Shown here one piece after another: positions 8,127 through 18,190 of a stretch of 64,000 nt of DNA. The position numbers were made by a program, and so were the translations under genes. The notes beneath the pieces were generated by a model that saw only the letters and a program-made list of their open reading frames with translations, had not been told where the DNA came from and searched no databases. This DNA is from Bacillus sp. NP157 (GTDB lineage Bacteria; Pseudomonadota; Gammaproteobacteria; Xanthomonadales; Rhodanobacteraceae). The stretch is from positions 3,906,001 through 3,970,000 of the forward strand of contig CP076546.1 in NCBI GenBank assembly GCA_018889975.1, given 5' to 3'. Each line of letters opens with the position of its first letter. Within the stretch, counting starts at the first letter, position 1.

Positions 8127-8599
8127 CAGCCGCCTCGCGCCGATACGCGACCGGAGGAGCCGAACCCGCCGCGGCTACCGAAGTCGAACCCGGTCGGGCC
8201 GTGGCCGCTCGGGCCCGCGCCGCTGGCATAGGTGCGGCCGGGGCCCGGGTCGCCCTTGAACGAGCCCGTGCGCCAGTCGCTGCGATACCACGGGCCGTAG
8301 TAGTGGTAGCCGCCGGCATAACCATTGGACACGGAGTTTTCTCGCGTGCACTGGCCGGTAGCGTAGTCGTGCTCGCAGTCTTCCACCGAGTTGTAGCTGT
8401 TGCGCTGGACGTCCTTGCCACCGAAGGCCGTGAAGCCGACGGCGGCCACGCCGAGCGCACCTAGCGTGATCGCCACCGTGCGCTTGCGTGCCAGCGGCTC
8501 CTTCGGCGGATAGAACGAGGGATGGCGATAGCCGCTGGAGGGCTTGAACGTGGCATCGCCCGGCTTGCGCAGCGACTTGCCCTTGTCGTCGTCTTCCAT
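8126..8599 (-). CDS. DUF1190 family protein (YgiB-like)
   Basis: 157 residues: a charged cytoplasmic start, one hydrophobic segment (about residues 42-60, VAITLGALGVAAVGFTAFG), then the DUF1190 signature RNSYNSVEDCEHDYATGQC and a long Gly/Ser/Tyr/Arg-rich tail. It is probably anchored in the inner membrane with the Cys-containing tail outside (inference). YgiB homologues lie next to YgiC homologues in many proteobacteria; here the two overlap by four bases. The role is unknown. Confidence 0.85.
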   Translation of the reverse strand: MEDDDKGKSLRKPGDATFKPSSGYRHPSFYPPKEPLARKRTVAITLGALGVAAVGFTAFGGKDVQRNSYNSVEDCEHDYATGQCTRENSVSNGYAGGYHYYGPWYRSDWRTGSFKGDPGPGRTYASGAGPSGHGPTGFDFGSRGGFGSSGRVSARGG

Positions 8600-8609
8600 G
8601 GGAACGCCC

Positions 8610-9014
8610 TCAGTAAGACATCGCGGCAGCGTTGAGCGTGCCGACGCAGGCGGCCACGATGGCCACGAACAGGGCGACCGAGCGGGAGTCGGCTTCGATC
8701 TGCGCGCGCAGGTCGCGCACCACCAGGCGCAGCACGAAGTGGGTCAGCAACTGCACCACCCATGCGACCAGCCCCCACAGGGCGAGGTCGACGAGGCTGA
8801 CGCTATGCGCTATGGCGCTGGCGAGGGGCTGGACGAAGCCGATGGCGGCACCGCCCAGGCTGATCGCGGCGGCCACGTTGCCGTCGCGGATCAGGGCCAT
8901 CTCGCGCTGCGGCGTGATCCAGATGTAGGTCACCAGGAAGGCGACGAAATAGAACGCGCCCAGGGCCAGGTAGGCCACGAAGGCGGGCAGGGTAAACAGG
9001 TCCGACACGATCAC
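8610..9014 (-). CDS. DUF350 family inner membrane protein (YjfL-like)
   Basis: 134 residues from a GTG start at 9014, preceded by a good AAGGAAG site. Four hydrophobic helices are visible, with the family motif GNVAAAISLGGAAIGFVQPLASAI between helices 1-2 and 3. It is the first gene of the three-gene operon, only 10 bp ahead of the DUF1190 gene. In E. coli the same triplet occurs as yjfL-yjfM-yjfC. Biochemical function is unknown. Confidence 0.88.
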   Translation of the reverse strand: MIVSDLFTLPAFVAYLALGAFYFVAFLVTYIWITPQREMALIRDGNVAAAISLGGAAIGFVQPLASAIAHSVSLVDLALWGLVAWVVQLLTHFVLRLVVRDLRAQIEADSRSVALFVAIVAACVGTLNAAAMSY

Positions 9015-9080
9015 GAACGCTTCCTTGTACGGCGCGGCCTGCCGTGGCCGCGCCGCAAGGATAGGCCAAACGCCTGCCGC

Positions 9081-11183
9081 TTACTCGCCCAGGCCCAGCT
9101 CGTTGGCGAAGAAGGTCATCGACAGCGCGGCGTTGCCGACGCGCTGGCTGAAGGGTGCGCCGATGCCGTGGCCGGCGTTCATCCGGGTCAGCAGCAGCAC
9201 CGGGTAACCCGACGTGGAGGCGTCCTGCAGGGTCGCGGCGAACTTGCGCGACTGCCACGGGGCGACGCGCGGATCGTTGGCACCCGTGGTCAGCAGCACG
9301 GCGGGATAGGCCGTGCCCTTCTTCACGTTGTACAGCGGCGCATAGGCACGCATGGCCTTCGCGACCGCCGGGTCCTTCACCGTGCCGTATTCGCTGACGT
9401 TGTACGGACCGTTGGCGAACACCGTCTCGTGGCGGCCGATGTCATAGATGCCGACCATGGCGACGACGGCGCGGTACTGCTCCGGATGCTGGGTCAGTGC
9501 CGCACCCATCAGCAGGCCGCCGTTGCTGCCGCCGAGGATGCCGAGGTGCTTCGCATCGGTCCATTTCGTGTCGACCAGTGCGCGCGATGCGGCGTAGAAG
9601 TCGTCGAACACGTTCTGCTTGCGGGTCTTCTGGCCCTGCTCGTGCCACTGCTCGCCGAACTCGTTGCCGCCGCGGATGTTCGCGTACGCCAGCACGCCAC
9701 CGCGTTCCAGCCAGGCGAGGTTCGCGCCGATGAAGCCCGGGGTGACCGGGATGCCGAAGCCGCCATAGCTGTACAGGATGGTCGGGCGCTTGCCGTTCGG
9801 GGTGATGCCGTCCATCGAGATCACCGTGACCGGGATCTTCGTGCCGTCCTTCGAAGTGCCGTCGACGCGGGTCACCCGCACCTTCGAGTAATCCGCCGCC
9901 GCCTTCACTTCGAACACGGTTTTCAGCGTGCCGCTGGCGCCGTCGTATTCCGCCCAGCGGGTCGGCGTGGTCCAACCGCCGTAGGTGATCAGCGCCTTGT
10001 CCTGGCCCTTCTCGGCGGCCACGCCACCGATGGTGATGCCGGTGGCCGGCAGCGGCACGCGGCGGACGAAGGTGGCCTTCGCGTCGTACTGGTCGGCCCA
10101 CCAGTCGGGACCGGCGCTGCGCACGACGAGGAAGCCGGTGCCGATCGGGGTGACGCGCTGGATCGCGCCCTCGCCTTCGGGCAATACGTCGGCCTGCTTG
10201 CCGCTGGCATCCAGCGCCACGACCTTGCCGCGCGGGGCGCCGGCGAAGGTCACCACGTAGAGGCGGTCGCCCACCCAGTGCGCCGAACGCACGTCGGCCT
10301 CGTGGCCGAGCACCTTCCTGAACGGGCCATTGCCGTCACGCAGGAACACCTCGGCCGGACCGCCGTCGCCTTCGTTGGCGAGCAGCGCGGTGGTCTTGCC
10401 CGCGTTGCCTTCGAGCAGGATGTATTCGGCCACCGGCGAATAGCCCTTGCCGAACACCACGGTGTCCTTCTCCTGCGCCGTGCCGATCACGTGGTGGGCG
10501 AGGTAGGCGTCGAATTCGTGCAGCGGCTTCGTCTTGGTCGGCGCATCGAAACGCGCATAGGTGACGCCCTTCTCGTCCGCGTCCCAGGCCAGCGCCTGCG
10601 GCGTGGTGCCACCGCCCGCCCAGGGCAGCGCGTCGGCCAGCGCCTTGCCGGTGGTGGTATCGAGAATGTGCACCGTGGTCAGCTCGCTGCCGCCTTCGGC
10701 GGTGCCGTAGGCGAGGTAACGGCCGCTCGGCGACGGCCAGTACTCGGTGATCGCGGTGTTGCCGTCGCCCTTGTTGAGGTCGACCAGGGTGCGCACCGGG
10801 CCATCCGGCCAGGCCTTGGCGACCAGCAGCGGCTGCGCCTGTGGCGGCGTGTTCTCGAAGTAGAACAGGGTGCCACCGGCGAGCTCGGGCGAGGAACGGG
10901 TGGTCGAGGTGATCGCCAGTTCGCGGATCCGCGCGGTCAGGTCCTTGCCCAGCGGCACCTTGCCGATGGTGGCCTCGGTGTAGGCGTTCTGCGCCTCGAC
11001 CCACTTCTGCACGCCCTCGCCGTCCGGGTTTTCCAGCCAGCGGTACGCATCGGTGACCGGCTGGCCGCCGAGGTTGTCCTGGACGTCGTGCTTCGCGGTG
11101 GGCGGCGGCGTGGGCGCGGCGGCATGGGCGGAGCAGGCGGCGAACAGGCTAAGGGCAAGCAGGCGGGGGACGACGGTTCGCAT
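9081..11183 (-). CDS. Prolyl oligopeptidase, S9A family, exported
   Basis: About 700 residues from ATG at 11183 (MRTVVPRLLALSLFAACSAHA), giving a signal peptide cleaved near residue 20; an in-frame TTG lies just upstream. The N-terminal half is a seven-bladed propeller. The C-terminal alpha/beta hydrolase holds the nucleophile in GGSNGGLLMG (about residue 551), Asp in TGANDPRV and His in NAGHGIG. It cleaves short peptides after proline, probably in the periplasm. It diverges from a second S9 peptidase gene, the starts being 123 bp apart. Confidence 0.95.
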   Translation of the reverse strand: MRTVVPRLLALSLFAACSAHAAAPTPPPTAKHDVQDNLGGQPVTDAYRWLENPDGEGVQKWVEAQNAYTEATIGKVPLGKDLTARIRELAITSTTRSSPELAGGTLFYFENTPPQAQPLLVAKAWPDGPVRTLVDLNKGDGNTAITEYWPSPSGRYLAYGTAEGGSELTTVHILDTTTGKALADALPWAGGGTTPQALAWDADEKGVTYARFDAPTKTKPLHEFDAYLAHHVIGTAQEKDTVVFGKGYSPVAEYILLEGNAGKTTALLANEGDGGPAEVFLRDGNGPFRKVLGHEADVRSAHWVGDRLYVVTFAGAPRGKVVALDASGKQADVLPEGEGAIQRVTPIGTGFLVVRSAGPDWWADQYDAKATFVRRVPLPATGITIGGVAAEKGQDKALITYGGWTTPTRWAEYDGASGTLKTVFEVKAAADYSKVRVTRVDGTSKDGTKIPVTVISMDGITPNGKRPTILYSYGGFGIPVTPGFIGANLAWLERGGVLAYANIRGGNEFGEQWHEQGQKTRKQNVFDDFYAASRALVDTKWTDAKHLGILGGSNGGLLMGAALTQHPEQYRAVVAMVGIYDIGRHETVFANGPYNVSEYGTVKDPAVAKAMRAYAPLYNVKKGTAYPAVLLTTGANDPRVAPWQSRKFAATLQDASTSGYPVLLLTRMNAGHGIGAPFSQRVGNAALSMTFFANELGLGE

Positions 11184-11306
11184 GGGAAACCTCGGAGGCA
11201 AGGGGGTCCGAGCGTAGCAAACCCATGACGCCTGGCACCCCTGCCGCCAGTTGGGTAGCGCCTGCGGTTATCCTCGCGGGATTTGCCGTCACCTGGATCC
11301 TCGCCG

Positions 11307-13715
11307 ATGCGTGTACTCGCCGCCGCCCTCCTCACCGCCCTGGCCGCCGCGCCGGCGCTCGCGCTCGCCGCGCCGCCGCCGCTGGACATGGAAACCATCA
11401 TGGCCGACCCCGACTGGATCGGCCAGGCGGTGGAAGACCCGTACTGGAGCGTGGACGGCAGCCAGGTCTATTACTCGCTGAAGCGCGATGGCAGCCCGGT
11501 GCGCGACCTGTACCGCGTGCCCGCCACCGGTGGCGCGGCGGTGAAGCTCGACCCGGCCGCCGCCGCCACGGCGGACGGCACGAAGCTGGTGTTCGACCGC
11601 GACCATCGCCATGCCGCGTTTGTCCGCCACGGCGATATCTTCCTGCGCGACCTCGCCGCAGGTACCACCGTGCAGGTGACGCGCAGCCCGCGTGCCGAAT
11701 CCGCGCCACGCCTGTCGGCCGATGGCCGCCTGCTGACCTGGCGTGCCGGTGACGACTGGTTCGCCTACGCCACCTCGGGCGGCCCGGCGTACCCGGCCGC
11801 CGTGGTCCAGGCCAAGGACGATCCGAAGAAGGAAAAGTCCACCGACCTGACCGACCAGCAGCAGGCCCTGTTCTCCACGCTGCGTGGCCTGAAGGCCGAC
11901 GAGAAGGCGTTGAAGGCGGACGCGGATGCGCTGGCCGCCGCGGACCCGGGCCGCGCACCGCAGCCGTTCTACCTTGGCAAGGACGTCGCCATCGTCGATA
12001 CCTCGCTGTCGCCGGACGGCCGCTGGATGGTCGTGGTGACCAAGGCGAAGGACGCCGATGACGGCAAGGTCGCCGACCTGACCCACTACGTGACCGACTC
12101 CGGTTACGCCGAAGCCGAGGCTACCCGCCCGTATGTCGGCCGCAACGATCCCGCGCCGCAGGCGCTGAAACTGCTCGACCTGCGCAGCCATGCGATGTTC
12201 GACCTCGACACGGACACGCTGCCCGGCATCCACGACGACCCGCTGGCCGACATCCGCGCGAAGACCATCGCCGCCCTGCGCAAGGACGGCAAGGGCGACC
12301 GTGCGGACGCGCTGGCCGCACCCAAGACCCGGCCCGTGATCGTCAACGCCGAATACAGCCCCGGCATCGCCTGGAGCAACGATGGCCACGCCGTCGCCCT
12401 GCAGTTGCGCGCGGTGGACAACAAGGATCGCTGGATCGCGACCGTCGACTTCGCCAGCCACGCACTCGCCTCGCAGCATCGGCTGAGCGACAAGGCGTGG
12501 ATCAACTGGGACAACAACGATTTCGGCTGGCTGCCCGATGGCCGCACGCTGTGGTACCTGAGTGAAGAAAGCGGCTACTCGCACCTCTATACGCGCACGA
12601 TCGGCGGCAAGGCCTCCGCGCTGACCTCGGGCCGCTTCGAAGTCGACCACCCGGTGCTCAGCGCGGACGGCAAGACTTTCTACGTGCGTACCAACCAGGT
12701 CGCGCCGTATAGCTACGACGTCTACAAGCTGCCCGCTGGCGGTGGTGCACTCTCGCGGGTGACCCATTACGAAGGCATGGACGACTTCGCCCTGTCGCCC
12801 GATGGCCGCTCGCTGGCGGTGCTGCACTCCGCGCCCTATGTCCCGTCGCAGCTCGCCACGGTGTCGACCGACGGCGGCACGCCGCGTGAGCTGACCAACA
12901 CGGTGAAGCCTGGCTTCGCCCAGCACGCATGGATCGCGCCGAAGATCGTCGAGGTGCCGTCGGCGCATGGCGCGGGCACGATCTACGCGAAGTTCTACGG
13001 TCCCGCCGATGCCACGCAGGCGGCTGGCCGGCCCGCGGTGATCTTCGTCCATGGCGCAGGCTACCTGCAGAACGTGCACCTGTCGTACCCGTCGTATTTC
13101 CGCGAGCAGATGTTCCATAACCTGCTGGTGCAGCGTGGCTACGTGGTGCTGGACATGGATTACCGCGCATCGAAGGGCTACGGCCGCGACTGGCGCACGG
13201 CGATCTACCGCAACATGGGCCACCCCGAGCTGGACGACCTGCTGGATGGCAAGGCGTGGCTGGTGAAGAACCAGGCCGTGGATCCGAAGCGCGTGGGTAT
13301 CTACGGCGGCAGCTACGGTGGTTTCATGACGCTGATGGCGTTGCTGCGTGCGCCGGGTGAGTTCGCGGCGGGTGCGGCGCTGCGTCCGGTGACGGACTGG
13401 ACGTCGTACAACCATGACTACACCGCCAACATCCTCAACGATCCGCAGCTGGATCCGGAGGCGTATGCGGCCAGCTCGCCGATCATGTATGCGGACAAGC
13501 TGCAGGATCCGTTGCTGATCGAGCATGGCCTGATCGACGATAACGTGCTGGCGAGCGATTCGATCCGGCTGTACCAGCGTTTCATCGAGCTGCACAAGAA
13601 GAATTTCTGGATGTCGCTGTATCCGATGGAGCGGCACGGTTTCGTTCATCCGGATTCGTGGCACGACGAGTATCGGCGCATCGACGAACTCTTCCGCGAT
13701 AACCTCCACCAGTAA
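11307..13715 (+). CDS. S9 family peptidase (dipeptidyl peptidase IV/acylaminoacyl peptidase type), exported
   Basis: 802 residues from ATG at 11307 (MRVLAAALLTALAAAPALALA), a clear signal peptide; the longer frame starts at TTG and is less likely. Several propeller repeats with LSADGR/LSPDGR motifs precede the catalytic domain. That domain carries HGAGYLQNVH, the nucleophile in YGGSYGGFMT (about residue 667), Asp in HGLIDDNV and His in ERHGFVHP. It is predicted to trim peptides in the periplasm. Third-position bases shift towards G in the last 400 bp. A composite repeat starts 26 bp after the stop. Confidence 0.93.
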   Translation: MRVLAAALLTALAAAPALALAAPPPLDMETIMADPDWIGQAVEDPYWSVDGSQVYYSLKRDGSPVRDLYRVPATGGAAVKLDPAAAATADGTKLVFDRDHRHAAFVRHGDIFLRDLAAGTTVQVTRSPRAESAPRLSADGRLLTWRAGDDWFAYATSGGPAYPAAVVQAKDDPKKEKSTDLTDQQQALFSTLRGLKADEKALKADADALAAADPGRAPQPFYLGKDVAIVDTSLSPDGRWMVVVTKAKDADDGKVADLTHYVTDSGYAEAEATRPYVGRNDPAPQALKLLDLRSHAMFDLDTDTLPGIHDDPLADIRAKTIAALRKDGKGDRADALAAPKTRPVIVNAEYSPGIAWSNDGHAVALQLRAVDNKDRWIATVDFASHALASQHRLSDKAWINWDNNDFGWLPDGRTLWYLSEESGYSHLYTRTIGGKASALTSGRFEVDHPVLSADGKTFYVRTNQVAPYSYDVYKLPAGGGALSRVTHYEGMDDFALSPDGRSLAVLHSAPYVPSQLATVSTDGGTPRELTNTVKPGFAQHAWIAPKIVEVPSAHGAGTIYAKFYGPADATQAAGRPAVIFVHGAGYLQNVHLSYPSYFREQMFHNLLVQRGYVVLDMDYRASKGYGRDWRTAIYRNMGHPELDDLLDGKAWLVKNQAVDPKRVGIYGGSYGGFMTLMALLRAPGEFAAGAALRPVTDWTSYNHDYTANILNDPQLDPEAYAASSPIMYADKLQDPLLIEHGLIDDNVLASDSIRLYQRFIELHKKNFWMSLYPMERHGFVHPDSWHDEYRRIDELFRDNLHQ

Positions 13716-13770
13716 CCCCTACGCCGCCATGCCGGGCGCTCCGCGGCGCTCGGGCGGGGTCGCGGGAACC

Positions 13771-14008
13771 GCCCTCGGCGCCTACCCTCGCTGCTCAGAC
13801 AGCGTTCTGGCGTGCGAGAAGGAGGGGCTGCTCCGCAGCCCGTTTCCTTATCTGGCCTACGGCCGCGCACCGGGTGCCGGGCGGAGGTTCTTGATTCGGC
13901 ATCGTGCCTCAACAAGAACGGCCGGCCATCGTGGCCGGCCCCCTGCGGGCTTTTCCCGCCCGCCACCCTCGCCGCCACGAACTCGCCTCGAGGGTAGGCG
14001 CCGAGGGC
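13771..14008 (+). repeat. Composite inverted-repeat element, copy C (long form, 238 bp)
   Basis: A 20-bp perfect inverted repeat (13771-13790 and 13989-14008) has the same core arm as copy A. The interior matches copy A almost base for base, including GGCCGGCC-atcgt-GGCCGGCC. The 26-bp box lies 3 bp before it, and a REP in the same orientation follows after 26 bp. Confidence 0.85.
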
Positions 14009-14034
14009 GGCTCTTGCAGCCCCCCGCAAGCCTT

Positions 14035-14058
14035 GTGTAGGAGCGCGCCTGCGCGCGA
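14035..14058 (+). repeat. REP sequence, sense to the S9 peptidase gene
   Basis: GTGTAGGAGCGCGCC followed by the GC hairpin, the same repeat as at 1626-1649. It closes composite element C upstream of the kdp promoter. Confidence 0.85.
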
Positions 14059-14088
14059 TTGGTGACGTGGCGACACGGCCGTAAAAAA

Positions 14089-14107
14089 TTTACGCAAACG
14101 TTACGCC
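14089..14107 (+). promoter_or_regulatory. Candidate KdpE binding site (direct repeats)
   Basis: TTTACGC and GTTACGC recur 11 bp apart in an AT-richer patch about 80 bp upstream of the first kdp small ORF. OmpR-type regulators such as KdpE bind direct repeats spaced about one helical turn, and E. coli KdpE prefers T/A-rich TTTA-type sequence. The position fits, but no consensus for this lineage was available. Confidence 0.35.
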
Positions 14108-14184
14108 GGGCTTGTTGCCCCTTACCCGCTGATTATCCACCGCCGCGAAGAATACGCACTGTTTCTCCTGACGGATTGCGTGCC

Positions 14185-14274
14185 GTGGAATTTGTGTACG
14201 TCCTGCTGGTCGTCGTGCTTACGGCGATGTCGATGGGTTTCCTCATGATCTGCGATCGCCTTGGTCGTCGGTGA
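14185..14274 (+). CDS. Small one-helix membrane ORF ahead of kdpF
   Basis: 29 codons from GTG 14185 (or 32 from TTG 14176): VEFVYVLLVVVLTAMSMGFL, then MICDRLGRR. It has a single hydrophobic span and a basic tail, and ends 9 bp before kdpF. Similar mini-ORFs precede kdp genes in other proteobacteria as I recall, but I cannot name a family. There is no strong ribosome site and the start is uncertain, so the gene may be real or only an untranslated leader. Confidence 0.45.
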   Translation: MEFVYVLLVVVLTAMSMGFLMICDRLGRR

Positions 14275-14283
14275 GGGGGCGTT

Positions 14284-14376
14284 ATGTCGATGACTTATGG
14301 GATCGCGGCTGTGTTGGCGGTGGCGTTGTGTGGCTACCTTTGCGTCGCCTTGCTGAAGCCGGAGTGGTTTGAATGA
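14284..14376 (+). CDS. kdpF: Potassium-transporting ATPase small subunit KdpF
   Basis: 30 residues: [19 protein letters not shown], then [11 protein letters not shown]. This is one membrane helix ending in the LLKPEWF(E/F) tail typical of KdpF, which stabilises the KdpABC complex. It is too short for most gene callers. Its ATGA overlaps the kdpA start (14373), so translation is coupled. Confidence 0.93.
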   Translation: MSMTYGIAAVLAVALCGYLCVALLKPEWFE

Positions 14377-16094
14377 CCACGAACGATTTCCTGCAGGTGG
14401 GTGTGTTCCTTGTCGTGTTGCTGGCGCTGGTGAAGCCGGTGGGTGGGTACATGGCGTTGGTGTTCGCGGATGTGCCGAATCGGGTGCATCGTGTGGGCGG
14501 GCCGGTGGAGCGGTTGCTTTATCGGCTGGCGGGTGTGCGTGCGGATGAGGACATGGGGTGGAGGCGGTATGCCGTCGCCATGCTGGTCTTCAACGTCGCG
14601 GGCCTGGCCGTGGTCTACCTGTTGCAGCGGACGCAGCAGTGGTTGCCGTTGAATCCGCAGCACCTCGCGGCGATTTCGCCGGATTCGGCGATGAATACCG
14701 CGGTGAGCTTTGCCACGAACACGAACTGGCAGGGTTATGCCGGTGAGTCGTCGATGAGTTACCTGACCCAGGCGCTTGGCCTTGCGGTGCAGAACTTCCT
14801 TTCCGCGGCGACGGGTATCGCGGTGCTGGTGGCTGTGGTGCGGGGTTTTGCCCGGCGTGGTGCTGGCGCGATCGGTAACTTCTGGGTCGACCTGACCCGG
14901 GCGACGCTTTACGTGTTGTTGCCGTTCTCGATCGTCATCGCCCTGTTGCTCGTGTCGCAGGGCGTGGTGCAGAACGCGGCGTCGTATGTCGATGTGACCA
15001 CCTTGCAGCACGCGTCGCAGACGCTGCCGATGGGTCCGGTGGCCTCGCAGGAGGCGATCAAGATGCTGGGTACGAACGGCGGCGGCTTCTTTAATGCCAA
15101 CTCCGCGCATCCGTTTGAAAACCCCACGCCGTTCTCGAACTTCATCGAGATGCTGGCGATCCTGCTTATCCCGGCGGCGCTTTGCTACACCTTTGGCAGC
15201 ATGGTCGGCGACCGCCGACAGGGCTGGGCGATCCTTGCGACCATGCTGCTCATTTTCGTGCCGCTGACCCTTGGCCTGGTCGCCGCCGAGCAGGCCGGTA
15301 ATCCCGCCCTGCATGGCCTGGCGATCGATGCACAGGCTTCGGCGCAGCAGGCTGGCGGCAACATGGAAGGCAAGGAAACCCGCTTCGGCATCGCCGCGTC
15401 CGGGCTGTTCGCCGCGATTACCACGGCGGCGTCGTGCGGCGCCGTGAATGCGATGCACGACTCGCTGACGCCACTCGGTGGCCTGGTGCCGATGTGGCTG
15501 ATGCAGCTGGGCGAGGTGATCTTCGGCGGCGTGGGCTCGGGGCTGTACGGCATGCTCGCCTTCGCCGTGGTCGCGGTGTTCATCGCAGGTCTCATGGTCG
15601 GCCGCACGCCGGAGTACCTGGGCAAGAAGATCGAGGCGCATGAAATGAAGATGGCCAGCCTCGCCGTGCTCATTCCCTGCGCGCTGGTTGTCGTCGGCAC
15701 CGCCGTCGCGGTGATGGCGCCAGGGGGCAGGGCAGGCGTCGCCAACCCCGGTGCGCATGGCTTCAGCGAGATGCTTTACGCGGTGACCTCGGCGGCGAAC
15801 AACAACGGCAGCGCGTTCGCCGGGCTTTCCGCGAACACGCCGTTCTGGAACGTGCTGCTCGCCATCTGCATGTTCCTCGCCCGCTTCCCGCTCGCGATCG
15901 CGATGCTGGCCATGGCCGGCTCGCTGGCCGCGAAGCGCCACGTACCGCCCTCGCCCGGCACCCTGCCGACGCATACGCCGCTGTTCGTCACCCTGCTGGC
16001 CTGCATCGTCATCGTGGTGGGCGCACTCACCTTCCTGCCGGCGCTGGCCCTCGGGCCGATCGTCGAACACCTTACGTCCGCCACGGGCCACTGA
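14373..16094 (+). CDS. kdpA: Potassium-transporting ATPase subunit A (channel-like)
   Basis: 573 residues with about ten membrane helices. KdpA is the K+-selective channel-like subunit of the high-affinity P-type pump. Selectivity filter segments are visible: [38 protein letters not shown], and [17 protein letters not shown]. Length is normal. The first 200 bp are markedly G+T rich on the plus strand (GTG, TTG, GGT codons) and then revert to the usual C-ending codons near 14580. It sits directly between kdpF (overlap) and kdpB (3-bp gap). Confidence 0.97.
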   Translation: MTTNDFLQVGVFLVVLLALVKPVGGYMALVFADVPNRVHRVGGPVERLLYRLAGVRADEDMGWRRYAVAMLVFNVAGLAVVYLLQRTQQWLPLNPQHLAAISPDSAMNTAVSFATNTNWQGYAGESSMSYLTQALGLAVQNFLSAATGIAVLVAVVRGFARRGAGAIGNFWVDLTRATLYVLLPFSIVIALLLVSQGVVQNAASYVDVTTLQHASQTLPMGPVASQEAIKMLGTNGGGFFNANSAHPFENPTPFSNFIEMLAILLIPAALCYTFGSMVGDRRQGWAILATMLLIFVPLTLGLVAAEQAGNPALHGLAIDAQASAQQAGGNMEGKETRFGIAASGLFAAITTAASCGAVNAMHDSLTPLGGLVPMWLMQLGEVIFGGVGSGLYGMLAFAVVAVFIAGLMVGRTPEYLGKKIEAHEMKMASLAVLIPCALVVVGTAVAVMAPGGRAGVANPGAHGFSEMLYAVTSAANNNGSAFAGLSANTPFWNVLLAICMFLARFPLAIAMLAMAGSLAAKRHVPPSPGTLPTHTPLFVTLLACIVIVVGALTFLPALALGPIVEHLTSATGH

Positions 16095-16097
16095 TCC

Positions 16098-18173
16098 ATG
16101 ACTACCCACGCCCCTACCCCGCGCAGCTTCGACCGCGCGCTGGTGGCACGCGCCCTGCGCGACGCGTTCACCAAACTCGATCCGCGCCTGCAGTTCCGTA
16201 ACCCGGTGATGTTCGTCGTCTACGTCTGCAGCGTGCTGACCACCGTGCTGTGGATCCAGGCCCTGGCCGGGCGCGGCGAAGCACCCGCCGGCTTCATCTT
16301 CCAGATCGGCCTGTGGCTGTGGTTCACCCTGTTGTTCGCGAACTTCGCCGAAGCGCTGGCCGAAGGCCGTGGCAAGGCGCAGGCCGAGGCCCTGCGCGGC
16401 TCGCGCCGCGACGTCGCAGCAAAGAAACTGGTGGCGGCGGCGCGCGACGCGCAGGTCGTGTTCACCCCGTCCAGCGAGCTGCGCACTGGCCATCACGTGC
16501 TGGTGGAAGCAGGCGATATCGTTCCCGGCGACGGCGAGATCGTCGAAGGCGCCGCCAGTGTCGACGAGAGTGCGATCACCGGTGAGTCCGCGCCGGTGAT
16601 CCGGGAAGCAGGCGGTGATCGCAGCGCCGTGACCGGCGGTACCCGCGTGCTCTCCGACTGGCTGGTGGTGCGTATCACCAGCAACCCCGGCGAGAGCTTC
16701 CTCGACCGGATGATCGCGATGGTCGAAGGCGCGTCGCGCCGCAAGACGCCCAACGAGATCGCGCTGACCATCCTGCTGGCGAAGTTCACCCTGATCTTCC
16801 TGCTCGCCTGCGCTACCCTGCTGCCGTATTCGATATACAGCGTCGAGGCGGCCGGCAGCGGCAATCCGATCACGCTCACCGTGCTGGTCGCCCTGCTGGT
16901 CTGCCTGATCCCCACCACCATCGGCGCGCTGCTCTCGGCCATCGGTATCGCCGGCATGGACCGGATGATCCGGGCGAATGTCATCGCCACGTCCGGGCGT
17001 GCGGTGGAAGCCGCCGGCGACGTCGACGTGCTGCTGCTCGACAAGACCGGGACGATCACGCTCGGCAACCGCCAGGCCGTCGCCTTTCATCCGGCGCCGG
17101 GCATCGAGGAGCGCGAGCTGGCCGAAGCTGCCGACCTCGCCTCGCGGGCTGACGAAACGCCGGAAGGCCGCAGCATCGTCGTCCTCGCCGAATCGACGTA
17201 TGGCATTGCGCCCCCGCGGCGCCGCGACGAAGCTCGCGCCGAGTTCGTTCCCTTCACCGCGCAGACCCGCATGAGCGGTGTCGACGTCGGCACCCGGCAT
17301 ATCCGCAAAGGCGCGATGGACGCCGTGGAACGTTACCTCGACAGCCAGGACAGCCACATGCCGCCGCTGGTCAGGCGCATGGCCGAGGACGTCGCCCGCC
17401 GTGGTGCCACCCCGCTGATCGTCGTCGATGGCGCGCTGACCCTCGGCGTCGTCGAGCTCAAGGACATCGTCAAGGACGGGATCAAGGAACGTTTCGCCGA
17501 GATGCGCCGGATGGGTATCCGCACCGTGATGATCACCGGCGATAACCCGCTCACGGCGGCCGCCATCGCTGCCGAGGCCGGTGTCGACGACTTCCTCGCC
17601 GAGGCCACGCCGGAAGCCAAGCTCAAGTACATCCGCGACATGCAGGCCGAGAACCGCCTGGTGGCGATGTGCGGCGACGGCACCAACGACGCACCGGCGT
17701 TGGCCCAGGCCGATGTCGCGGTGGCGATGAACAGCGGCACGCAGGCGGCGAAGGAGGCCGGCAACATGGTCGACCTCGATTCGAACCCGACCAAACTGAT
17801 CGAGGTGGTGGCGATCGGCAAGCAGATGCTGATCACCCGCGGGGCGTTGACCACGTTCTCGATCAGCAACGACATCGCGAAGTATTTCGCGATCATCCCT
17901 GCCGCGTTCGCCACCACCTACCCCGCATTGAACGCGCTGAACGTCATGCGCCTGGCCACGCCGCAAAGCGCAATCCTTTCGGCGGTGATCTTCAACGCGC
18001 TGGTGATCATTTTCCTCATCCCGCTCGCGCTGAAGGGCGTGGCGTATCGCGCGCTGGGCGCCGCGGCGCTCCTGCGCCGCAACCTGCTGGTCTACGGTCT
18101 CGGCGGCGTGGTCGTCCCCTTCATCGGCATCAAGCTCATCGACATGTTGCTGGTCCTGCTCGGACTGGCCTGA
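16098..18173 (+). CDS. kdpB: Potassium-transporting ATPase subunit B (P-type ATPase)
   Basis: 691 residues, the ATP-hydrolysing subunit. Motifs in order are ITGESAPV (actuator domain), the phosphorylation site [13 protein letters not shown] with Asp315, KGAMDAV (nucleotide domain), [32 protein letters not shown], and [44 protein letters not shown] in the hinge. The six or seven helices expected for KdpB are seen. It lies 3 bp after kdpA and is followed by a small ORF rather than kdpC. Confidence 0.97.
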   Translation: MTTHAPTPRSFDRALVARALRDAFTKLDPRLQFRNPVMFVVYVCSVLTTVLWIQALAGRGEAPAGFIFQIGLWLWFTLLFANFAEALAEGRGKAQAEALRGSRRDVAAKKLVAAARDAQVVFTPSSELRTGHHVLVEAGDIVPGDGEIVEGAASVDESAITGESAPVIREAGGDRSAVTGGTRVLSDWLVVRITSNPGESFLDRMIAMVEGASRRKTPNEIALTILLAKFTLIFLLACATLLPYSIYSVEAAGSGNPITLTVLVALLVCLIPTTIGALLSAIGIAGMDRMIRANVIATSGRAVEAAGDVDVLLLDKTGTITLGNRQAVAFHPAPGIEERELAEAADLASRADETPEGRSIVVLAESTYGIAPPRRRDEARAEFVPFTAQTRMSGVDVGTRHIRKGAMDAVERYLDSQDSHMPPLVRRMAEDVARRGATPLIVVDGALTLGVVELKDIVKDGIKERFAEMRRMGIRTVMITGDNPLTAAAIAAEAGVDDFLAEATPEAKLKYIRDMQAENRLVAMCGDGTNDAPALAQADVAVAMNSGTQAAKEAGNMVDLDSNPTKLIEVVAIGKQMLITRGALTTFSISNDIAKYFAIIPAAFATTYPALNALNVMRLATPQSAILSAVIFNALVIIFLIPLALKGVAYRALGAAALLRRNLLVYGLGGVVVPFIGIKLIDMLLVLLGLA

Positions 18174-18190
18174 CTCACCGAGGTCGCCCC

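Larger units (their letters stand above)
13716..14184. other. Intergenic region between the S9 peptidase gene and the kdp operon
   Basis: No gene is supported in the first 470 bp. It holds the 26-bp box (13742-13767), composite element copy C (13771-14008), a REP (14035-14058), and then about 125 bp that should contain the kdp promoter. Two TTACGC boxes at about 14090 and 14101, 11 bp apart, are candidate KdpE sites. Confidence 0.7.
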
